A DNA stretch of 64,000 nt from Penelope pileata (taxonomy: Eukaryota > Chordata > Aves > Galliformes > Cracidae). A program made the translations under genes and the position numbers. The notes under the pieces are model-generated. The model worked only from the letters and a program-made list of their open reading frames with translations. It had not been told where the DNA came from and did no database searches. Positions within the stretch are counted from its first letter, which is position 1, and every line of letters begins with the position of its first letter. Shown piece after piece: positions 23,301 to 35,530 of this stretch. The DNA is taken from the NCBI GenBank assembly GCA_013396635.1, contig WBMW01003151.1, positions 8,719 through 72,718 of the forward strand. Reading direction: 5' to 3'.

Positions 23301-24016
23301 AATCTCGCAGCGATTTTTGAAACATCTCCTGAATCGTGCCTCCTAATCATCACTTCATCACCAGTAACACGGCTAGTTGGTCACAACAGCTAGCCCAGCC
23401 CAAAAGCATTTTATAGCAGAACATTCTGAATACCTTTGAAGGTTTTTTTTGCCATTTGAAACGTTGGGTTGTTTTCTGCACTTGGAGTAAGTGACCAGTA
23501 ACCAAGTGTCTTCGTTTCCCACTGAATTAACGCATTTGATAACTTTTCATATTCAGATTGAAGACAACAAGGAAGAAACTGCAAAAAATATATAGACAGG
23601 TGCACGTGGACGATGCAAGAAGAATGTTCAACACAATATTGTAAACAGTTTTCTACCCTTAGTGTTACTTGTCAACTCAGCACAAAAGGGAAATAAAGCT
23701 GAAAATCACAGCATACTGTCCTTGTTGCTTCCAGAACAGGTTTACATATAATTTTAAATGTTTGTGTTAAAAAAAAATCTTGTTCCACAATTATTTCAGA
23801 AAGATGAAAAAAAATACGATCAAAACACAAAATCTGCCCTGCTCCTAAAATCCCGTGTACTGCCTTCTTCCCCGAGGGGACAGGGACCGGCAGTTCCCCA
23901 GCACTGCAGGTGTCATTCCCCATCTCCTGCTGCACAGGTCTACCCCTCCACAGCGGCCTGCACACTTATTACATCTGTATTACATCTACAACCTCTCCTC
24001 TAATCGAAGTACGTAT

Positions 24017-24051
24017 CACACACACGTGTATATATATATATATACACACAA
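24017..24051. repeat. CA/TA microsatellite
   Basis: A short CACACA stretch, then ACGTG, then eight TA units (24029-24044), then ACACACA. The whole is a near-palindromic alternating purine-pyrimidine tract, a likely length-polymorphic site. Confidence 0.85.
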
Positions 24052-27000
24052 AAATCTAACAGACATTTTTTCTCATAATACTTGCCACCAAAACATATCA
24101 AAATGAAACAGATCTGAAGCCACACAGTTTGAAGAAATGCCTAAAACAACCCCCCTCCTATTCTCGTCACAACACTTGGAGAGTTGCTGGCTAGGGCGTG
24201 CCAAGCACGCTGCTGGCTGCGCTGACGATGTTTCACAAGCCAGTGCCAACAAGTGCAGCTGCCGGACTTGCAGCACCCTCCTCCTGTTCATCCCAAGCCA
24301 AATTACTCACTCGGCTATGAACAATGAAGCAGCAACACAGGAAAATGCCAAGTGCAAGTGAGATTAGTGATAAACTACAGGATCCCTGCAGAGGTCAGTG
24401 ATTAGCAGGTCCCCAGTCGTAATCACTTTCCTAACCTCACCGTTATCTCATCACACGCTCCATCTTAGCTCAGGCTTCTTGTGACTGCAAGCAGCTTCCC
24501 AATCAATAATCCTTCAAGTCTTACAAACACATCCACGCTGCCTTACATTTAATAAGGCAAACCTACAAAATATCAATTGCCTGAAAACTCCCAATACAGA
24601 TACTACAGGCTTGCCCCTTTCTTCCTTCTTAGGTCTAAATTCTGAAGGACCACGATCTCACAGAACGACTCGAATAGTCCACAAGAAGATTATGATTTGG
24701 AAGGAGATTTATGGGGTTTAAATGTCCAGTCTCAGGTTTGCCAGAAATTTCCCGTGCCATAAATTTTTCATTTGTAAGACAGGAACTATCCTTCTACTAT
24801 GAAGTTCTACCTTGTCTTATTTGGAGCAAATGTTTTTTATACCTAAATGATGCAAAATGTGGAGCCTGAAGCTGGAGTTACCTGGAGTCCACTTCCCATT
24901 ATAACTGCTCTAATCCAGCAGCAATGCCTCAGACAGCAGAAACTCGATTACTGCTTTCCTTGTACTTTCCAAGGACTGGAGAAGTCCAGAAGATTCTTTT
25001 ATACTTACAGTCATGAGGGCACAACTGTCTTTCAGCCTAAGAATTCTACTGACTGAACTGACCAGGCAATAAATCTGAGTACATTTATGAAGACATGAAA
25101 CATGGAAAGCAAGGGATTTCTTGTAACTTCTTTAATGCAGTATTTTAAAAAGAAATAATGTCAGCATGTGAAGTGCCATTAAAGAACCTGCTTCACAAAG
25201 ACATGCTTTGACACTTTCATCCCACTGATTTGTAAGTACTTCTATGAAAAGATGGAATAATTTGTCAGTTTGAAAAGCACTGCACAGATCTTACGCTACA
25301 AAAACAATTTATTAATGCTCTTATGTACTTTAAATACACAGGAGCTAAGGGTAGACTAGATTCCACACTATATTTGGACTGACCCTATGAACTTGTAATT
25401 TATACGCTCATGTCAAACCGAGAATGTTTCTGTTCCATCAGTGGCTGATGCATGAAGGCTCCTGGCTCACTACTCCTCCTATCCCTTCACTTATGAGGCT
25501 GATACTGTGCTAAATAACAAATCAAACGTTTGCAGTGCTCTCAGGGACTGAAGTCTCTGGCAAGAAGATACATGAGTAACTCAAGGCAAGGGGAAAAGAG
25601 GGAGTACAAACCTCTTAAATGAAGAAGGAGCTTTCTTCTCCCCTGAGCATACGTGGTATCAGTGAAACAAATAATTCTTGAATAGCTGTTCAATGTATTT
25701 AATTTCAATTCTCCACTACCAGATCCACCCCAGGCCTTATCTAAATATGTGCTACACACAGACATATCACCCAGTGGGAGACACATGCTAACAATTACTA
25801 CACGAAGATTTTGCTCAGAACGAAGGAAAAAATCAAGAATGCACAAAACCAGAAGACAACAAGCAAATGGTATATGCATACAAATATACACACATTTACA
25901 CCAGTGATGGGAAGGACGGGAAGGTGTCTTACCACACATCTACCCACCTCATCTATTCACCCACATATTTCTAGAATATCCAAGCGTCTGCATTCTGTCT
26001 GCTAAATATTTCTCCCCATACCAGCTTCCTCATCTCATCCTGGAGGAATTTAGTTAAAATTTTTGAGCAGCTAACAAAGTTACCACTTACAGGTAACTTG
26101 GAAAACATTTCCTGCTCTCCTGGTATGGCATTTAGCCCATATTTGAGGAAAAAAATTACTCAGCTTCCATCAGTGACTTTACAGTCAAGTACAATTTTGA
26201 GTCTAAAGTGGATTTTTAAAATTGGAAACAAATAGAGAATCTACACTTTACAACAGAACGCTACACCTGTTTCTGATAAAAAGATTATTTTGGTGACACT
26301 ACTTGCTACAAATTGTAAATTTCTTCTTTTGTTACTTACAAGCTACTTATGGAGGTAACTACAGCTCCTCTCACCATCCAAGATGTACTCATTCTCATTA
26401 AACTTAACACATTGGCTTTATCAGCAAAGAGATTCTCTGTCTCTCTCTCTTAAAATAGGTGTTCCTATTTTAGGACTTAGAATAAGGGACTCCAGACTGG
26501 GTAGAAGTCTGGATCCTGAGACCTGAAACATGGGAGATAACAGCACGAGGCAAACGTCACTGCAACAGAAAGGAAAACTAGTACTGGAGCTCAGAGTGAA
26601 CTTGTAACTACCTGCAAACAAAACACTTGAAAATTGTGATCTTTTTAAATGATACACTGCATACTTAAAGATACTCCTCTCATCTGTAGACATCCTGTGT
26701 CCATAAATTTATAACGACATTGATACCTGACTGCCAAGGGACCTGAAGGATGAATACTGTTCTTTAAGTCGTACAAAAAGAAGTTACAAAGGAAAACACG
26801 TGTCTATTGTTTGTTTTGGGAGGCAAGAAAAATGGCATTCTTGATAGAGAAAGAAACAAAACTGTCTCCATGAGAGATTATAACAGCCGTGGGAATGTGA
26901 CCGAAGAAATGTTAACAATAGTCTCCCAGGTCCAGACAGTCAACGTGAAAGGAAGCCTCAGATTTAAAAACACCAAGGAACATTGTGTGCTGCTCAATAT

Positions 27001-27327
27001 CCTAAATCACAAAACTTCAAATATCAATGAGTATTGTATCTCTGTGTGGCCATACGTGCTTTACAGAGGTTTCACCAGCTGGCAAGGAAAAGACTTTTCC
27101 TGCCATATTAAGAACAAAAGGAATACTCATGGTAATATTGGTAATTAATTTATAAAAATGATAACATGAATGAGAATGATTAAATATTTTCTCTTTCAAC
27201 AGCAAGGAAAATGTAAAAGCAAGCACTAACATTCTGCACTTTTATAATCAACAGGTCCAGATAAACTGACTACAAGTGGATTCAGAAAAAAATGTTTTGA
27301 AAATATAAACCAAGTAATTCTCGGAAA

Positions 27328-27368
27328 TATTAACACTTCCTAAGGAACATTAACACTTGCCTAAGGAA
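27328..27368 (+). repeat. Two-copy 20/21-bp tandem duplication
   Basis: ATTAACACTTCCTAAGGAAC is followed at once by ATTAACACTTGCCTAAGGAAG. The copies differ by one inserted G and the last base. It is a small local duplication with no evident function. Confidence 0.8.
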
Positions 27369-28040
27369 GCAAGCTGCATTTTAGTTTATCCAAGTGCAAA
27401 AAGATGCCTAGAGGACTGAGCCATGGGCCAACAGCCTCCTGGTTCTTAAGCTCAATTTATCTTTGGGAGAAGAGTGCTCACGAAATGTTGCATGCTCCAC
27501 CATTACCCTAACTTCTCCCTTGTCAACCCCCAGCAGCTCTTCAACAGGCACACATACTAGCTACTGCAAATCCCCAGGGAATCTGCTCAGGCACTGAACA
27601 GGAAGGTCCAAATGTTTAACTTGGGGTTAGGAATATGTGGTAACAGTATCCCTAAGTGTTGCAAAACGAAAATCTGCCTTATAACAGTATTAAAGAGTGA
27701 AAAGTAAGAAGAACAAAGTTTCTGTATCTTTTTACACATTTTATCAGCTGGCACTTGAATTCCTTAAGCTACAGAATGGGGACTGTTGGCCTCCCATATT
27801 ATCACAGAAATCTTTTATACACAGACTATAATTATCTCAAAGCCACTTTCTCATTTCATATCCAGCATTTACCTCTGCTGTAAGCTCCAAACTACGCATT
27901 ACTTCTTAATATTAAACATTCATAAACACTTATGAAAAAGGCTTTTCTTAATCCTGCTGCTTCTTGAGTCACTTCTTAGGCAGTTCTCAACCTAAACTTA
28001 CACTTCATCAATCTCTCTATATCTGTAGTTTTGTCACTAC

Positions 28041-28864
28041 CACCTGTGCACAAGGGACCTCTCCTGCTTAACGTCTGTATCAGTGGCCCGGTGGAGCAGA
28101 CAGAGCACACCCTAAAAGGCTCTGCATTACACCTCACTTTAGGGGATGCAGTTAATTACCCGAAGGCAGGATCACTGTTCAGAGAGACCTGGGCAGTCTA
28201 GAGGAATAGGCCGACAGGAACCTCATGCAATTCAACATGAGCAAAATGTGAAGCCCTTGCAGCTGGGATGGACTCATCCTTGCACCAGTGCCAGGAAGGG
28301 ACCAGGCATACAAGCTGCATGAGACAGCAAGAGGAGGAGAGCGATGTTTCACCTCTACTAGCACTTAAGATATCATATCTAAAACATCACAGCCGGTTTT
28401 GCAACCCACAATCAAACAAACAATCCATCTTCGCTGGAGCAGTTCCAGCAAGGCGCTGCCCGAGTGGTCACAGGCTGCAGAGCGGGGCTGAGGGAGCAGG
28501 GCACGCTTCACCTGGGGGAGAGATGGAGACAGATGCGATGGCAGCTCCACTGCACCCGACAGGGAGCGTACACCAGGATGGCCAGAGCCCTCGCTGACGT
28601 ACAGCGGTGGGAGGACAGAACACACAAGTGAAAACAAGCAGGGGTTCTGACTTGGTACAAACCTTCTTCTCCCAACAAGGACAGCAAGCACGGCAGCAGG
28701 CTGCTCAGAGATGCTGTGTGCACGCCACCCTCGCAGGCCTTCCCAGCCCGACTGAGTGCTGAGGAACCTGAGCTGACTTCAACCTGACTCTGCTCTGAGC
28801 AGGATGAGGACCTGGACGGCTCCTGAGGCCCTTCTCAACGGGGGCAAATCTGTGGTTTTATGAT
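28041..28864 (+). mobile_element. 5'-truncated CR1 LINE, old copy
   Basis: Plus-strand copy of about 0.8 kb. Near 28052 a degraded GPLLLNVCISG matches the reverse transcriptase GPLLFNIFIND block. Near 28170 QRDLGSLEE and NLMQFNMSKM match the region after the catalytic motif. The 3' end, CCTGAGGCCCTTCTCAACG then TCTGTGGTTTTATGAT, is the CR1 terminus at about 28864. The catalytic FADD box is unreadable. Many stops, frameshifts and diverged stretches show it is dead and old. It lies opposite to TCF12, so antisense to the host transcript. Open frames within it are remnants, not genes. Confidence 0.88.
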
Positions 28865-31094
28865 CGCCATAATCACTTCATCTTTGCTGAAATCCACACC
28901 GCTACCCACCATGGGTTCTCAAAATACCTAGATTCAAAGACCCCACATAAATCAGAGTGATATTCCAAGTAAACATTCTAGAATTAAAACAATAAAAAGG
29001 AAAAAAGCTGGCAGAAAGATTCCCTCCACCTTCACTAGGCCACTAGGCCTCACAATGATGCACCCATTTTGTATGTGACCTCATCCATTCCTGAACCCTC
29101 ATTCTGAAATCCTGCAACAGGCAACTCCTACTTCCTTTCAGTCAAGTCAGATTACTCCAGCTCCTCCAATCTCTTTTCTCAGCTTCCTTTTTTTTCCCCA
29201 CAGGCAGGGCAATGACTTTATACTTCTATTCCTGTACTGGTTTCTTTTTACCTCAAATCCTGTACTTACTTTTTTCCTCAACATCACTATTTAAGCAAAA
29301 TGAAAGAATTTAGTCTTTCCAATTAAACCGGATCCATTATTCCTTATGACTTACTCTGCAAAAACAGTTGTGTGTTAAAAAAAATTTATTCCACAGTAAC
29401 TTCCAGTTCTGTATTTCCTCTTCTGCCTTCAGAGAATTCTCTTCAATTCCTGCTCTCCGTAGCGAGTTCTGGGATTTTTGCTATGCTGCATGAAACAGCA
29501 AATGATAATGAATGACAACCCAAACTATTCTGCTCAGAGCAAACCACTTGGAAAAGAAAGGTAATAAATGGTATCGTGACTGCTATCGAAACGTGCAGGC
29601 CTCTCCATTTTTAGATTTAAAACAACACAGCAGAGTAAACATTGAATGATGGGCATTCCACGCTACAATTATATTTTAAAACTCTTACTATTTCTGTGTT
29701 AATTTGATTCACATGTGTTTTCTAATACAGAAACAAAGTAGTACTGAGGTGATTTACATGGTTGCACTTTTACTTCTAGGGTTATATTCACAGAGTCTAT
29801 TTTAAGAACCGCTTTGGAAGCAACTGATGTTTTATGCAGTGAACTGCTATTTCCCAGATGAATAGAATATCCATTCTTTGGCTCACAGTTTCCATGACAC
29901 TAAAAACAAAACATCCATCGGCACCAGCTCTGTTTGATGGTAAATGCAGCTGCAGCTCACAACAGCTCGCGGTGTACCTCAGCCCGCCTCCAGCCAACAG
30001 AGGCACTGAATTTCCCCAACGCAATTTCACTGTTTTACAGACAAGTCCTTTCTTGCCAAACTTAAACATTGCAAACCCTGCCGGTGTTCTGTCTCGAAAT
30101 GAAAGTTACTCAATTCTGTAAGTAACGTGAAGTCTTCCAAATGACTGAACAAAGCACAGAATCAGAATCGCAAACTTTGTGGCAGCCGCAGCTGCCCCTC
30201 CAGATAGGAAGATGTTTCTAGCCAAAGAACAAACTGCCTGCCCACCGCTGCAATTCAAACTCACTTGCTTCAAGTGACATGCTGAATAAAAATATCAAGG
30301 GGACCATTTTAAAACTGGTATATGAACAAGACACGTGGCAACTCAGAAACAAGAAGGAAAACTCAGCCTTCAATCCCGCTTCTTTCCCCCTAAAAGAGCA
30401 TTACAATACACAGAAATCCTTACAACGCAAGGCACCATGAGGAGACGGCCTGCTTCCCTGGAGAAGATGCAAGGCTCCTATTAGCTACTGATCAGCTCCT
30501 GCCCCACACCGCACAGCTCCGCGCCTGCTGCAGGCTCAGTTTAAGTGCATTGTCAGTCGTTCTTTCACACGGTTTAGCACAAACCTTGACTCAATCACAG
30601 CTCTGCCACGCTGAAAAAATGAACTAAACAACTCTCCGCATTTATTGAAAGTATTTTTAGGCACCAATTCAGTAAAGCAATTAAGCACTTACGTACTCAC
30701 AAATATCTGAATGAACTACATTCAGCGGGGACAGCTCACACGACTGGAGCTATCCACGTCTGAGAGCAGTGCTGGGCTGCCGACTGACGGAGGGCAATCT
30801 AGCACAGCTGGAGGATGCAGCATCTCGTAGCCTACGCAAGGTGCTTTCAAAAAAAATTTGATGTAACACATCAATAATGACCACTTTACAACGTAAGGGA
30901 AGTGCTATTTCAAGATAAAAAGTAATTGCTTTAAAATCTACAGGCTGAAATCCATTTCCATTTTTGCCATAAAATATAGTAATAATATACCCCCCTCAAG
31001 CAATCGGATCACAGCATGCGTGTATTCAAGGACAAGAGAGGAGACGAAACTTCCACGTTTAACTACTGAAATATCACACACAGAACTCTGCAGG

Positions 31095-31240
31095 AAGAGA
31101 CCGGGGCGGTGAGGGCTGGGGGTGTGTTCCCAGCTCCCGCAGCCCCCCCGGCCCTGCCCACGGCTGCCGTGCCGCGGGCTCCCCCTCCTGTCCCCGCGCT
31201 CCCACCGCGCTGCGGGTGCTGCAGCCCATGCAGAGCAGGA
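31095..31240. other. Short GC- and CpG-rich patch
   Basis: About 145 bases of C-rich sequence with around ten CpG dinucleotides (CCGGGGCGG, GCCGTGCCGCGGG, CCGCGCTCCCACCGCGC) stand out from the AT-rich intron. Overlapping open frames on both strands here reflect the base composition. It is smaller than a normal CpG island, and no function is evident. Confidence 0.6.
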
Positions 31241-34200
31241 GCACGAGCACATCCCACTGCTCCCACAGACAGCATCCCCACCCACCACTGCAGAAATAAA
31301 CAGATGGGAAATAGAAGCTAAAGGCATTTCCTTTTGCCAAGAAGGAAAAAAACCTCCCCTTCCAATCAGGTTCCATGAAAATAAATAACAGTAGTGAAAA
31401 CTATTAAGTAGTTAGAAGAGTGAAGCAATAGTCATTAATTAATTACATGAGCAAACCAAAACTGAAAAATTCATTGCTCTTTACACCCAAACCTGACTTC
31501 AAGGTGAGGCTGAGCAGCACTTACAGACCACAGAACACCACTCACTGGATGCAGGCAGGCACTACCTACACCCAGAAGAACCACCGTGCCATTTGCTAAA
31601 CACGGTCCTGCAGAAACTCCTTGGTGGGTAACAAACATCAACACAGAACACAAATGCTATCCTCAAAATGCCAGTTTTATTAAGTGCTTGTCGAGGCTTT
31701 GACCCTTACTTTCCTTGTGAAGCCAAAAAGAAGACAAGCAGTCCAGAAGCTAGTAAAAACAGTTAGCAGCCCTTACTATTCCTGGAAAGAATTTTCTTAT
31801 CTACAGATTTAAATTCTTCAAATGTATTGCAACACCGGTGCACGTGTCCCTGTCACAGTGCTATCCAAACAGCAGGCCACAAGCTAGAGGGACCCACCAG
31901 CTCACCGGCACACTGGGTATGATGTGTGCTTCCTCTACTCGAAATATGGAACAAGTGTTCTCCTGTTTTTTGTTTTAAAAAAAGGAAACAATATTAAAGG
32001 TATATTATGTGTTTTCCTGAGATTATTCTTCTGCAATTGCAGTAGAAAACAAGGACTTGACAATAAGAATATAAGCAACAGTTGAAGTCCACAGAAAACT
32101 CCCACCTGGCTGTGATTAGCACATGGAGCCTGGTATGCAGAAGGAAGATGAATGAACCCAGAGCAGCTTTTTTAAAGTATAATTTGCAGCCCAAGAAACT
32201 GAAAGAAACCCCATAACCTAAGGTAACTCAGATTCTTCATAGGTCAATTGTTAATGATCCTTTTTATTCTTCCCTTCTCCAAAGCAGACCCTTTCTGGCT
32301 GCTGACCTTCTGAAGCTTGGGAAGGTGACTAGAGATACTGAACTGGGATGTCATCATATGAAGCCAGCAGTGAGGGATGTAGGCTGGACAGACACACAGT
32401 ACCTACAACCACAACCAGCAGCCCTCTTCCCCAGACGCGAACCACATCCTCTCCATCTGCTCAGGTACTTACCTTAAAAGCTAACAAAATAATAAACAAA
32501 TACATACTCTTGCGACAGTGATTCAAATAAAAAAAAATTACAATAGCTATTTTGAATAAGGTCAACTACAAAATATTTCCAGACCGGTGTTTTAACTAAA
32601 TCTCCAACCTGATGATGAAAAGATCTCTTCTTCATCCAATTCTGCTGGGAGCATAACTCAATCCCAAGCGTACAGGAATGCAGAAGCCATCCCAAGTAGC
32701 TCTATTCAAAATCCTAAATATGGATTTATGGCCCTGAACCTCTCAGCAGCTACACGTGCTTAATGGGATCATGCATGCTTAAAGTCTCTTCGACATAAAA
32801 GTATTGTAAAATTCAGAAGAAAAAAGACCTTGGGCGTGCAGATATTCAGTAGGAAGCATCAGATTTATACTGATTTTTGTTACAATAGGACATTTGCAGA
32901 ATTCCCATTATATCAGACAACCACTGAAGCAAATCAAACTACTTTAACAGTATTTTACTTCTTTGTATCACAAAAAACTTTAAGGTTTTTTTCTTTCTTT
33001 CCTCAAAGAAAACAGGGTCCCATCAGAGCACTACCAAAGGATCAGAATGCTAATCAGAGCGGTGGTCATTTTGATTATGCTTAAAATGAAAGTCAATTAT
33101 AGTAAGTCAAATCAGAGACCTGCTTCAAGTAGCTTTTTTTCACATTATCCTAGAGCCTCGCATATCTCTAGAACTGGAGGTACACTGAAACACTTCGTAA
33201 AGCGAAGCCAGGTGAAATATTATTTGAAAAATCTGTACGCATATGTGCATTTGTAAGTAACAACTCCACCTATGTTTCAGCATATACAGAACAGTTCACC
33301 CACAGAAACGCAGTTTCACTGAGGTTTTTCCTGTCTGAGAAGACACATTCTTTGTTTACTACTTTTGATTTTATTTTTTTACTTTTCTGTTTTTAAAGTC
33401 CTCCCACCCTCCCCCAATTACAAGCAGGAAATAAAAAGAAACGCAACTCTTTTATGTAAAGTAAATCCATCTGGATGTTTGCTGCATCCTATATTATAAA
33501 CTTGTGATCCCCAACCAGAATGAGTTATAGTGAAGCTGCAGGCAAAATTGTCTCCATATACCACAATCCATTATCCCTGTCAAGTTAATGTTCCATGTTG
33601 AGCCATATGGCGTGGGTACACACTCAACAAAGGAAATTCCTTAAACTTGTTATAATCAGCACTTACAGTCGTCCAAAAAAACTGACATAAACAGCTTTAT
33701 TGTGTTTTGTGCATTTCAGTTGATATCCATGACAAAAAGAGGAAGCTTCAGGAAGAAGAGGGAAGGGGGAGAAAAGTTGCAAGAATAAGAGGGGGGAGGG
33801 AGAGAGCTGTACATTTCATAATTACACAATATTTTCCTTAGCAAGTGATTTTCGATTACAATAAAGCTCAAGCCTCCTGACGCTGATACACCGTACCAGG
33901 TTAGCAAATAAAATAAGGAAAAAACCCCACCTAATTTGCAACGCAAGTGAGAAATCCTATAGCTTCGAAGTGCCTGACTCATGTAAAAGATTCTCAATTT
34001 TATTTATTTATTTTTGAATCCATTTTAGCTTTCTTGAATTTGGAGAAAAGATTTTCCTTCAGCTGCTGTATAATTACTACAAATTTAACAATCTTTCACT
34101 AACAATGCAGTAATTTAACTACCATCTCTCTCTCTGCATTAGGCGTAGGTCACAGCTGAATTAAGGACTCCCAGAAGCCTCTGGTACCTGGCACAACCCA

Positions 34201-34289
34201 TCACATCACGCCCGAGTCAAGGTACAAGTAGAGCAGAACTTCATTCCAGCCCCCGCAGTGACAACAATAAAACGCTGAGAAAACACACT

Positions 34290-34520
34290 ATCAAATACTG
34301 AACTCAGCATCAATTTCTGTTAATTACAGCCTTGTCAGCAACGTGATTATTCAAACAGCTCATGCAAATGTTAATGAGTCCTTATTTGCATATTTATTTT
34401 TTCCTTTGTTGAAATGTCATTGATTATTACATTCTACAATGATGAATGCTGCTGATGATGTGCTCTGATATGTAATTAGTCATTAAGTGGAATGAATAGA
34501 TCAATTATGAAAAAGGAGTG
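34290..34520. promoter_or_regulatory. Candidate enhancer with two octamer sites and a SOX site
   Basis: Seen directly: a perfect octamer ATGCAAAT at 34362-34369, a second perfect octamer in opposite orientation (ATTTGCAT) at 34384-34391, and the SOX word CTTTGTT at 34404-34410. A homeodomain TAATTAG follows at 34473-34479, with several other ATTA/TAAT cores around. The segment is non-repetitive and AT-rich, with the even word-dense look of deeply conserved vertebrate enhancers. POU and SOX factors often act together in neural progenitors, where TCF12 is expressed. Enhancer function, and TCF12 as target, are inference. Confidence 0.45.
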
Positions 34521-34789
34521 AGATTAAGAAATATCAAACAAGACCGCCCAATGTAACTATAGAATTTTTTTTATTTTTTTTTTTTAAAGGAACTAAAATA
34601 ATTTCTTGGCATTTAAAGTGCAACATCAGTAGTTTTCAATAAATAAACTACTACTTTTCTGGGGTTAAATAAGATCTTCCATATGCACTGCTACTTTGGT
34701 AATCTAATTACAATACTGCAGTGCTTTTGTAAAGCCGTAAGAACTCTGCGGAGCAGCGCGGGTTGGGGGGCTGGTCCCCCCTCGGCTTC

Positions 34790-34846
34790 TTTTTGTTCTT
34801 TTGTGTGTTTTTGGTTGTTTTTTTTTTTGTTTCTTTTCCCCCCATC
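34790..34846. repeat. T-rich low-complexity tract
   Basis: Runs of T broken by G and C (TTTTTGTTC, TGTGTGTTTTTGGTTG, then twelve T), ending in CCCCCC. The reading frames across it are low-complexity artefacts. Confidence 0.8.
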
Positions 34847-35264
34847 ACAAGCACAAGACAGCATATCTGGTCTTTTACCAGAAATGAAAAAGCACGAGGA
34901 CTTGCAGCAGCTCCACTTTGTTCTGAGGCAAAGGCTCTGCTGCCTTCTGCAGCCGCCCGCCCCAGCGCTCGTATGTGCAGATGAAGGGGAAACAGGAGAG
35001 AAGAGGAAGGAAGGAAAAAAATGTCAACAAAAAACCACATTACTGCAGACCAGATGGGAACATTCCACATGACCAAACCAATCAATCACCTCGGTGGGGC
35101 GCAGGTGCAGCACAGCCGTGGAGCAACACACCATTTCACAGTCTATCGGGCACAAACACATGGTCACCAATCAATGGCACCCTGAGGACCTGGGGGGGCT
35201 CTCCCGAGCCTTACTGGTCCATGCCTGATGACTTCATAATCACACATCATTTCATTCACTGGAG

Positions 35265-35530
35265 GATACGAACCCGCATCCTAATAACCTTCCCCGAAAG
35301 CCGCCACGCCGCGCATATTAATGGTGCCGGAGCACCGCGCCGCTGCCTGCCTGCCTGCCGCTGTGCCGGGCGGGCAGCAACCTGCAGCTCCCTGCTCCTG
35401 CTGCCGGGCTGCGACCTGCCTGGGATGCTCCTACCTGCCAGAAAGCAGCTGCTCGGCGAGGGGAAGCAGGCAGGTAACAGCCAAAGCAGGATGGAAATCG
35501 ATGAGGGAACGCGCTGCCGTATTTGGAATA
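35265..35530. promoter_or_regulatory. Small CpG cluster, possible internal promoter
   Basis: I count about 21 CpG dinucleotides in roughly 265 bases, mostly in GCCGCCACGCCGCGC, CCGGAGCACCGCGCCGC and the following CTGC-rich stretch. The surrounding intron has very few CpGs. Retained CpGs usually mark unmethylated DNA such as promoters. It lies between the exons at 53977 and 20303, so a minus-strand start here would give an N-terminally shortened TCF12. E-protein genes are known to use internal promoters. I found no first exon with a convincing start codon and donor. A 206-codon plus-strand frame crosses the cluster but has no recognisable domain. Confidence 0.35.
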
